Origin: Frankiales bacterium | Lineage (GTDB): Bacteria > Actinomycetota > Actinomycetes > JAFAQI01 | Reading direction: 5' to 3' | Length of the DNA stretch: 6,320 bases | NCBI GenBank assembly: GCA_019246495.1 | Contig: JAFAQI010000276.1 | Span: forward strand, 1 to 6,320 | Shown: in pieces, positions 1 through 4,668 of the stretch | How positions within the stretch are numbered: the stretch's first letter is position 1 | Layout of the letters: each line of letters begins with the position of its first letter | Made by a program: the position numbers and the translations under genes | The notes under the pieces: generated by a model | Told to the model about the DNA's origin: nothing | Databases searched by the model: none | Seen by the model: the letters and a program-made list of their open reading frames with translations, nothing else

Positions 1-94
1 CCCCCTCCGTTGAGGCCCGGCCGCGGACACCGAGTCACCTCGCGCGGGGTTCCGGTCATGGCGTCAGGCGCGAGTTCGGCCGAGGGTAGAGCGC

Positions 95-703
95 ATGGAC
101 AGGTATCGGCCCGTGCTCATCGGGGTGCTCGTTCTCACCGAGGTGGCGATCTGGCAGTGGCGCATGGTCATCGCGCACCGTGGGCGGCGTACGACGGCGT
201 TCGTGCTCGGTGTCATCGGAGCGGCCCTCCAGATAACCGCGATCTCCCAAGTGGTGGCCGATATTCACGACGTCGTGAGCATCGCCGCCTACGCGGCCGG
301 CGTCGGCTGCGGAGTGCTGTTCGGTCTGATCGCGGGCGAACGGCTCACCCCCGGACGCTTGGAGGTGAGCATCATCAGCGACGTCCCTTCGTTGACCGAA
401 CATCTGTGGCTCTACGGCTGGCCCGCGACCGCCGTCCCAGCCCACTCCGAGCGCGGTCCGGTCATCGCCGTTGCCGTGGAGGTCGAGCGAAGCCAGGAGC
501 AGTTGCTGCGTGAGCACACAGCGAACATCGACCCCCGGGCACGCGTGCTGAGCAAGGAGATCCGGCCGTCTCCGGCCACGAGCGCGGCTCGTCCGCGCAC
601 CCATCCCGCTACCAGCGTTTTCGGCCGCGCCCGCCGTGGCGCGCCCTACACCGGGGGGCAGAACCCTGAACGGTACGCAGTTGCTCATCCCGCTGGCGAC
701 TGA
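95..703 (+). CDS. DUF5698 / UPF0316-type membrane protein
   Basis: Predicted 202-residue integral membrane protein of unknown biochemical function. Three hydrophobic segments (about residues 6-22, 34-54 and 60-81) are followed by a soluble region (about 88-158). The RGRR stretch at 29-32, the AYAAG motif at 65-69 and the GERLTPG motif at 81-87 are the pattern I associate with the DUF5698 (UPF0316) family. The soluble part resembles the DUF2179-like domain that follows the membrane region in those proteins. The start is an ATG with a GAGGG ribosome-binding sequence eight bases upstream (82-86). The last 40 or so residues are Pro/Ala/Arg-rich and of low complexity. They overlap the next gene by 68 bases, so this tail may be a poorly conserved extension. 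Family assignment is from remembered motifs, not a search. No substrate or partner can be inferred. Confidence 0.78.
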   Translation: MDRYRPVLIGVLVLTEVAIWQWRMVIAHRGRRTTAFVLGVIGAALQITAISQVVADIHDVVSIAAYAAGVGCGVLFGLIAGERLTPGRLEVSIISDVPSLTEHLWLYGWPATAVPAHSERGPVIAVAVEVERSQEQLLREHTANIDPRARVLSKEIRPSPATSAARPRTHPATSVFGRARRGAPYTGGQNPERYAVAHPAGD

Positions 704-1196
704 TCGATTTGATCTCGAAGTTCTCCGCGTCGAGCACGCCGAGGAGATGGTGTCTGTCCTCGCTGACGCGCGCATATACGAGTTCATCGGCGGTACCGCG
801 CCGACGCTGCCCGAACTCACGCAGAGATACACCCAGCAGGTCGCCGGCTCCGGTAGGTCCGATGAGGTCTGGTTGAACTGGATCATTCGGCGCCGAAGCG
901 ACAAGCAGCCCATCGGTTACGTCCAGGCGACGGTCGCGCTGAGGACGTCCCGGTCTGTCGCGGAACTCGCCTGGGTCATCACCCCCGCACATCAAGGAGC
1001 GGGCGCCGCCACCGAGGCTGCGACGGCTGTCGCCGCCCACCTTCGCGCGAACGCCGATACCGAGTTGCATGCGCACATCGCGGACACCAACGTCGGGTCG
1101 GTCAAAGTGGCGGAACGTGTCGGGCTCGTCGCTACAGAGGCGCTCAACGAGGAGGGCGAGCGCTTATACGTAGCGATGTCGCGGCGGAGCGGGTGA
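636..1196 (+). CDS. GNAT family N-acetyltransferase
   Basis: Predicted 186-residue acetyl-CoA-dependent N-acetyltransferase of the GNAT fold, probably the RimJ/RimL-like Acetyltransf_3 type, given the opening TDRFDLEVL (22-30). The acetyl-CoA pyrophosphate-binding motif A is seen at 114-127 (PAHQGAGAATEA core, matching Q/R-x-x-G-x-G/A). The following motif B has N152 and S155 and an R-V-G-L segment at 161-164. The substrate (ribosomal protein, small molecule or antibiotic) cannot be told. The GTG at 636 lies inside the upstream gene and lacks a clear Shine-Dalgarno sequence. A TTG at 681 would remove 15 residues without touching the fold and shrink the overlap with the upstream gene, so the start is uncertain. 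The 3' end runs into the minus-strand tRNA-Gly: the final Arg-Ser-Gly-stop region shares nine bases with it. Confidence 0.85.
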   Translation: MARPTPGGRTLNGTQLLIPLATDRFDLEVLRVEHAEEMVSVLADARIYEFIGGTAPTLPELTQRYTQQVAGSGRSDEVWLNWIIRRRSDKQPIGYVQATVALRTSRSVAELAWVITPAHQGAGAATEAATAVAAHLRANADTELHAHIADTNVGSVKVAERVGLVATEALNEEGERLYVAMSRRSG

Positions 1197-1258
1197 CGAG
1201 AATCGAACTCGCACTGTCAGCTTGGGAAGCTGATGTTCTGCCATTGAACTACACCCGC
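1188..1258 (-). tRNA. tRNA-Gly (anticodon CCC)
   Basis: Read on the minus strand, this folds into a complete 71-nt cloverleaf. The acceptor stem GCGGGTG pairs fully with CACCCGC. The D arm is GTTC/GAAC, the anticodon stem is TCAGC/GCTGA around loop TTCCCAA, the variable loop is short, and the T arm is GCGAG-TTCGATT-CTCGT with one G.U pair. The loop gives anticodon CCC, which reads the glycine codon GGG. The discriminator base is U, as usual for bacterial tRNA-Gly. CCA is not encoded and would be added after transcription. The 3' end overlaps the stop codon and last two sense codons of the convergent acetyltransferase gene. It lies 79 bases downstream of the minus-strand membrane protein gene, so it may have its own promoter or be read through from that unit. 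Confidence 0.97.
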
Positions 1259-1264
1259 GCAGGC

Positions 1265-1288
1265 GGCGCCGGCCGTGCAGCTGGCGCC
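1265..1288 (+). terminator. GC-rich hairpin, possible terminator
   Basis: GGCGCCGGC (1265-1273) pairs with GCTGGCGCC (1280-1288) across a six-base loop. As plus-strand RNA the nine-pair stem is unbroken, with one G.U pair. As minus-strand RNA that pair becomes an A.C mismatch. This asymmetry fits better with ending plus-strand transcription from the acetyltransferase gene than with ending the minus-strand unit. No U-tract follows, so it would have to be a U-less actinobacterial-type terminator. In DNA this GC-rich, a stem of this size may also arise by chance. Confidence 0.3.
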
Positions 1289-1303
1289 TGACCAGCGCTA
1301 GCG

Positions 1304-1309
1304 AGGATA
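1304..1309 (-). promoter_or_regulatory. weak candidate -10 box for tRNA-Gly
   Basis: The minus strand carries TATCCT (4 of 6 matches to TATAAT) about 45 bases upstream of the mature tRNA 5' end. That spacing would give a 5' leader of roughly 38 nt for RNase P to remove. No good -35 hexamer lies at the right distance, so this is only the best available candidate in the 79-base gap between the membrane protein gene and the tRNA. Confidence 0.2.
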
Positions 1310-1337
1310 GCCGCCGGGCACCCTTGCCGCGAGGTGT

Positions 1338-1856
1338 CTAGCTGCTGGTCACCGTGATCTGCCGGGTCGCGACCTGCGTGACCGTCTCGCTGCTCTGCGG
1401 GCCGGTGATCTCGAACATGCGGACGTTGAACGTGCCGGGCGTGATCAGGCTGAACTGGCCGTGACTGACGCAGCCCTTGCCCATTGTCTGCGGCGCGCTG
1501 GTCAGCGCGTCGAGTCGGCGTACGCCCGCGTCCGGGATCGGCGCGAAGTGCGACCCGCTGCGCACGTAGCCACTGACACCTACACCGAGCACGAAGCGCA
1601 GTTTTGCTGGTCCGGTCGCGGTCCATTGCACGAGCCGGTGCGCCGGCGTCTTGCTCGTGCTCATGACGAACGACGGCGTCGTGCAGTTCTTCGCGATCGC
1701 GGGATAGGACGGTCCCTGTCCGGCCCGCAGCAGCACGATGGCGATGACGACCACGGCAACCAGCGGGATCGTGCGCAGCCGCGCGCTACGTCGCCACCAC
1801 TCCGGCGCGTCGGCCTCCGGGTCGTCCGGCGGCACCGGCCGGGCGGAGCGGGCCAT
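1338..1856 (-). CDS. Membrane-anchored protein of unknown function, coupled to etfD
   Basis: I do not recognise this 172-residue protein. It has a Pro/Asp/Glu-rich N-terminus, an Arg-rich stretch (WWRRSARLR, 20-28), one hydrophobic span (about 29-44) and then a region of about 125 residues. Positive charge before the span predicts N-in, C-out topology. The outer part has only two cysteines (C58 and C129), which could form a disulfide, and its alternating hydrophobic/polar Thr/Val-rich pattern suggests beta strands. The ATG (1854-1856) directly abuts the TAG of the etfD-like gene with no intervening base and no strong Shine-Dalgarno sequence, so translation is probably coupled to it. That places it in the same operon and hints at an accessory role or shared membrane location. 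No catalytic motif is visible. It is clearly coding by its strongly GC-biased third positions. Confidence 0.8.
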   Translation of the reverse strand: MARSARPVPPDDPEADAPEWWRRSARLRTIPLVAVVVIAIVLLRAGQGPSYPAIAKNCTTPSFVMSTSKTPAHRLVQWTATGPAKLRFVLGVGVSGYVRSGSHFAPIPDAGVRRLDALTSAPQTMGKGCVSHGQFSLITPGTFNVRMFEITGPQSSETVTQVATRQITVTSS

Positions 1857-4235
1857 CTAGTCCGTGCTGTCCGGTGGACGCGGCTCGTCCGCGGCTTCTG
1901 GCGAAGCGGCTGCCTCCGTTGCAGACTCCGGGGAGGTCGTGCCTTCGTCGGCGTCGGCGTCGGTGCTGGGTGGCGGCGTTACGTCGACGGCGGTGTCGTC
2001 GGCGAGGTCACCGGTCGTGGTGTCGACCACCGTCTCGCTGTCACCGGCGTGCCGGTCCGACGGGTCGACCGCTGTTGGCCCGTCGACTGGGCCCGCGGTC
2101 GTCGGCCCCGTGCCGGTCGACTCCTCCAGCGGCTGAGCCGGCGTCGACTCTTCCGCCGGTGGCTCGGCTTGGCGCGGGGGCTTGCGCAGGCCGATCGAGT
2201 CGGCCAGCACCTGCGCGATGTCGATGACCTTGACCCCGTTGGCCTTTCCTTCGCTACGCCGCTGGTTGACGGCGTCGTCGAGCATGATCAGGCAGTAGGG
2301 GCACGACGTCGCGATGAGATCAGCGCCGGTGCCCAGCGCCTCGTCGGTGCGCTCGACGTTGACCCGCTTGCCGATCCGCTCCTCCATCCACATGCGCGCG
2401 CCGCCCGCGCCGCAGCAGAAGCCACGCTTGCCGCAGCGCTCCATCTCCACCCGCTGCACACCGGGGATCGCGTCGAGCACCGTGCGGGGCGCGTCGAGCA
2501 CGTCGTTGTGCCGCCCGAGGTAACACGGGTCGTGGTAGGTCAGCTTCGCCACCACGTCGTCCTGCGGGCTGAGCTTGCCCTCCGCGACCAGCCGGCCCAG
2601 CAGCTGCGAGTGGTGCACGACCTCGTAGTTGCCACCGAGCGACGGATACTCGTTGCCGATCGTGTTGAAGCAGTGCGGGCACGACGCCACGATCTTCTTC
2701 ACGCCCGCGTTGTCGAGCACCTCGATGTTGGCCTTGGCCATCTCCTGGAACAGGTATTCGTTGCCGATGCGGCGCGCCGGGTCACCCGTGCACGTCTCCT
2801 GCGGCCCGAGGATCGCGAACTTGACGCCGGCCGCGTTGAACACCCGCGCGATCGCCTGGGTCGAGCGGCGCGCACGGTCGTCGAGCGCGCCTGCACAACC
2901 GACCCAGTAGAGCCACTCGATGTCATCCGGGATGTGGTCGGTCACGACCGGTACGTCGAACTCCACCCCGTCGGTCCACTCGGTCCGAGCGTTTGCCGAC
3001 ATGCCCCACGGGTTGCCGTTGTTCTCGATGTTGCGCAGCATCACGCCGGCTTCACTCGGGAACGACGACTCCATCAGCACCTGATAGCGGCGCATGTCGA
3101 CGATCGCGTCGACATGCTCGATGTCGACCGGGCACTCCTCAACGCACGCGCCGCACGTCGTACAGGACCACAGCACGTCCGGGTCGATGACGTCCGGCAC
3201 GAGCATCACCGGCGCATGCTCTTGGTCCTCTGAGCCGGCGCCGACCTTCTGCGCGCCGATGAGCCGGTCGGCCTGCGCGAACATGTGGTCGCGCAGCTGA
3301 GTGATGACGAGCTTCGGGTTCAGCGGCTTGCCGGTGTTCCACGCCGGACACTTGTCCTGGCAGCGGCCGCACTCCGTGCAGGCGAGTGTCTGGAGCAGCT
3401 GCTGCTTGTGGAAGTGCTCGATCTGCCCGGCGCCGAGGACGGCGTTCTCGTCCTCCATCAGCTTCTCGAGGTCCGGCGTCGTACCCAGCGCACCCAGCGC
3501 CTTTGGCTGCCGCTTCATCGACGCGTTGAGCGGCGCCGTGAAGATGTGCATGTGCTTGCTGTAGAGCACCAGCACCAGGAAGCCCATGACGACGGCGATC
3601 TGCGCGACGATGAAGACGGTCTCGAACGCCTCGCTGTTGGGCGTGATGTAGGAGACGGCCTTCGACGCGAACGGCCACCAGCCGTCGTGCTGGTAGGGGA
3701 AGTAGCCGCTCGTGATCTGCGCGCCGCGGTAGAGCAGCAGGGTCGCGATCACCAGGAAGATCATCCCGAGCACGATGAACGCCTGGTCGACGTGTGAGCC
3801 GTAGAAGCGCGAGCGCCGGTCGAGGCGCGCTGGTGACTGCGCGATGCGGATCGCGGTGAAGATCACGAGCGCCACCAGGACGGCCACCGCGAAGATGTCC
3901 TCGATCAGCCCGAGGGCGCGGCTCTGCCCGATCAGCGGGATCGCGAAGTCGCGCTGGAACAGCGCGCCGTAGGCCTCGATGATCGTCAGCAGCAGGACAA
4001 TGAACGCCCAGAACGTGAACGCGTGCGCCCAGCCGGACAGCGGCCGCTTGAACAGCTTGCGCTGGGCGAAGACGTCGACCAGCTGCGCCTGGACCGCGCC
4101 GGCGATCGTCGGCCGCCGCTCGGGCGGGATGTCCGCGCCCGACCAGACCAGGCGGCCGAGCCACCAGACGCGTGCGCCCGCGACGGCGGCGGCGACCACC
4201 GTCACGAGCAGTCCGGCGATGAGGCGTGCGGTCAC
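1857..4235 (-). CDS. etfD: Membrane Fe-S reductase, EtfD-like (ETF:menaquinone oxidoreductase)
   Basis: Predicted 792-residue HdrD/GlpC-type iron-sulfur reductase fused to a membrane domain. Five hydrophobic spans (about 5-27, 72-91, 111-131, 151-170, 205-226) imply N-out, C-in, with the Fe-S part in the cytoplasm. H71, H148, H228 and H230 near the spans are possible haem ligands (inference). Two [4Fe-4S] motifs C-x2-C-x2-C-x3-C-P use C286/289/292/296 and C358/361/364/368. Two CCG-type domains follow: C447, C482, C519/C522, then C571, C601, C607/C608, C645/C648. From memory, the 480-650 region closely matches Mycobacterium tuberculosis Rv0338c (EtfD, 882 aa), which takes electrons from electron-transfer flavoprotein during fatty-acid oxidation and is thought to pass them to menaquinone. 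Residues 685-792 form an acidic, Pro/Thr/Asp/Glu-rich, probably disordered tail. The GTG start is preceded by GGGGAG at a seven-base spacing. The open frame extends upstream, but that part overlaps another gene and reads as non-coding. Confidence 0.9.
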   Translation of the reverse strand: MTARLIAGLLVTVVAAAVAGARVWWLGRLVWSGADIPPERRPTIAGAVQAQLVDVFAQRKLFKRPLSGWAHAFTFWAFIVLLLTIIEAYGALFQRDFAIPLIGQSRALGLIEDIFAVAVLVALVIFTAIRIAQSPARLDRRSRFYGSHVDQAFIVLGMIFLVIATLLLYRGAQITSGYFPYQHDGWWPFASKAVSYITPNSEAFETVFIVAQIAVVMGFLVLVLYSKHMHIFTAPLNASMKRQPKALGALGTTPDLEKLMEDENAVLGAGQIEHFHKQQLLQTLACTECGRCQDKCPAWNTGKPLNPKLVITQLRDHMFAQADRLIGAQKVGAGSEDQEHAPVMLVPDVIDPDVLWSCTTCGACVEECPVDIEHVDAIVDMRRYQVLMESSFPSEAGVMLRNIENNGNPWGMSANARTEWTDGVEFDVPVVTDHIPDDIEWLYWVGCAGALDDRARRSTQAIARVFNAAGVKFAILGPQETCTGDPARRIGNEYLFQEMAKANIEVLDNAGVKKIVASCPHCFNTIGNEYPSLGGNYEVVHHSQLLGRLVAEGKLSPQDDVVAKLTYHDPCYLGRHNDVLDAPRTVLDAIPGVQRVEMERCGKRGFCCGAGGARMWMEERIGKRVNVERTDEALGTGADLIATSCPYCLIMLDDAVNQRRSEGKANGVKVIDIAQVLADSIGLRKPPRQAEPPAEESTPAQPLEESTGTGPTTAGPVDGPTAVDPSDRHAGDSETVVDTTTGDLADDTAVDVTPPPSTDADADEGTTSPESATEAAASPEAADEPRPPDSTD

Positions 4236-4242
4236 GTGGGTT

Positions 4243-4248
4243 CTCCCC
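4243..4248 (-). promoter_or_regulatory. Ribosome binding site deciding the etfD start
   Basis: The minus strand reads GGGGAG, seven bases before the GTG at 4235. It is the best Shine-Dalgarno match in the region and sits exactly where the membrane domain (TARLIAGLL) begins. It settles the start against the open-frame extension that runs up to 4535. Confidence 0.75.
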
Positions 4249-4315
4249 GGTCCAGTGCGAATCTGGTCGGCAGCGTAACGAGGCCCTCGGGACGGCGCGG
4301 GCGGGGGCGGCGCGC

Positions 4316-4459
4316 CTAGAGGACGCGGCTCAACCAGCCGACGAGCGGCACCACCACGAGCGGGGCGGTCAGGATGACCAGCCCGACGATCACGAGCGCG
4401 GCCAGGACCCGGGTGCGCAGGTTGGGCTCGCCGCGCCGGTCCTGGAGCCGCCCGAGCAT
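4316..4459 (-). CDS. 47-residue single-span membrane peptide
   Basis: Small unrecognised protein: a charged N-terminus (MLGRLQDRRGEPNLRTR), one strongly hydrophobic span (about 18-38) and a short GWLSRVL end. Every one of its 47 codons ends in G or C, a strong sign of coding in such a genome. The frame stays open upstream to a TTG at 4525, but third positions there are often A or T, including a run of T from the A8 tract, so the ATG at 4459 is the better start. There is no Shine-Dalgarno sequence; a perfect inverted repeat lies four bases upstream instead. The gene ends 80 bases before the EtfD-like GTG on the same strand and is probably the first gene of that unit. Positive charges before the span suggest N-in. 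Its function is unknown; a small subunit or assembly factor for the reductase is only a guess. Confidence 0.6.
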   Translation of the reverse strand: MLGRLQDRRGEPNLRTRVLAALVIVGLVILTAPLVVVPLVGWLSRVL

Positions 4460-4463
4460 GCCG

Positions 4464-4483
4464 GGAGCGTACGCCGACGCTCC
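4464..4483. repeat. Perfect inverted repeat at the small ORF start
   Basis: GGAGCGT (4464-4470) and ACGCTCC (4477-4483) form a perfect seven-base inverted repeat with a six-base spacer. On the minus strand it ends four bases before the ATG of the 47-residue ORF, in the place a Shine-Dalgarno sequence would occupy. It may be a leader hairpin or an operator; no known motif is recognised. Confidence 0.45.
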
Positions 4484-4515
4484 GCGGCCCGGCTTGCCAA
4501 GAGTCCGGAAAAAAA

Positions 4516-4536
4516 ATTGAGCCAATTTCGCTCAAT
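4516..4536. promoter_or_regulatory. HAIR-like HspR operator 1
   Basis: Perfect inverted repeat ATTGAGC-N7-GCTCAAT. The known HspR-associated inverted repeat is CTTGAGT-N7-ACTCAAG, so each half matches at 5 of 7 positions and the N7 spacing is exact. It lies just upstream of the dnaK -35 box, with five bases between them. HspR is the MerR-family repressor usually encoded within actinobacterial dnaK operons. On the minus strand the same repeat is followed by eight T residues, which makes it resemble an intrinsic terminator. Confidence 0.75.
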
Positions 4537-4541
4537 CGGGA

Positions 4542-4570
4542 TTGACAGGCCGCTCCCGCCTGTTGAGTAT
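4542..4570 (+). promoter_or_regulatory. dnaK promoter (-35 TTGACA, -10 GAGTAT)
   Basis: A perfect TTGACA (4542-4547) is followed by 17 bases and GAGTAT (4565-4570), which keeps the key A at position 2 and T at position 6 of the -10 box. Transcription would start near A4577 and give a leader of about 92 nt. HAIR site 1 sits just upstream of the -35 box. HAIR site 2 overlaps the end of the -10 box and the start point, so bound HspR should block RNA polymerase. Confidence 0.7.
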
Positions 4571-4588
4571 GAGTGAAGGCGGCTCAAG
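4568..4588. promoter_or_regulatory. HAIR-like HspR operator 2
   Basis: TATGAGT-N7-GCTCAAG matches the HAIR consensus CTTGAGT-N7-ACTCAAG at 5 of 7 and 6 of 7 positions with exact spacing. An extra half-site-like GTTGAGT (4562-4568) lies immediately to its left. It covers the predicted -10/+1 region of the dnaK promoter, the expected place for a repressor site. Confidence 0.7.
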
Positions 4589-4601
4589 GTCGAGCCGGCC
4601 T
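4577..4601 (+). other. Hairpin at the predicted 5' end of dnaK mRNA
   Basis: Starting at the predicted transcription start, CGGCTC (4580-4585) pairs with GAGCCG (4592-4597) across a six-base loop. The stem continues past a one-base bulge (G4598) as AGG with CCT. It partly overlaps HAIR site 2 at DNA level. A hairpin here could protect the mRNA 5' end, but it may also be a by-product of the operator sequence. Confidence 0.4.
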
Positions 4602-4655
4602 CCTCTGCCGACCAGCTGATAGATCCAGCGTGGCGACAGAGTCCGGACCATCAAC

Positions 4656-4661
4656 GAAAGG
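4656..4661 (+). promoter_or_regulatory. dnaK ribosome binding site
   Basis: GAAAGG lies seven bases before the ATG at 4669 and supports that start, which also gives the standard DnaK N-terminus. Confidence 0.75.
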
Positions 4662-4668
4662 CACATCC

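Noticed and set aside
1..94. Leading 94 bases
   Set aside because: Apart from the GAGGG ribosome site at 82-86 I see no promoter, gene end or repeat that I can support.
56..913. 285-codon minus-strand open frame across the first two genes
   Set aside because: It is antisense to two frames with recognisable protein families and has no motif of its own.
1461..3233. 590-codon open frame on the plus strand
   Set aside because: It lies antisense to the etfD-like gene and the unknown membrane protein. Its Arg/Ala/Val/His-rich composition has no domain, and such shadow frames are expected in GC-rich coding DNA.
3139..4164. 341-codon minus-strand open frame inside etfD
   Set aside because: It is a shifted-frame shadow of the EtfD-like membrane and Fe-S region, Arg/Ala/Pro-rich with no domain.
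4294..4316. GGCGCG...CGCGCC inverted repeat with a G-rich centre between the small ORF and etfD
   Set aside because: Short GC-only repeats are frequent by chance in this genome, there is no U-tract, and the two genes appear to be in one unit.
4236..4535. Upstream 100-residue extension of the EtfD-like protein
   Set aside because: It overlaps the well-supported 47-residue gene in another frame, is Pro/Arg/Ala-rich without hydrophobic pattern, and a good ribosome site sits before the GTG at 4235.
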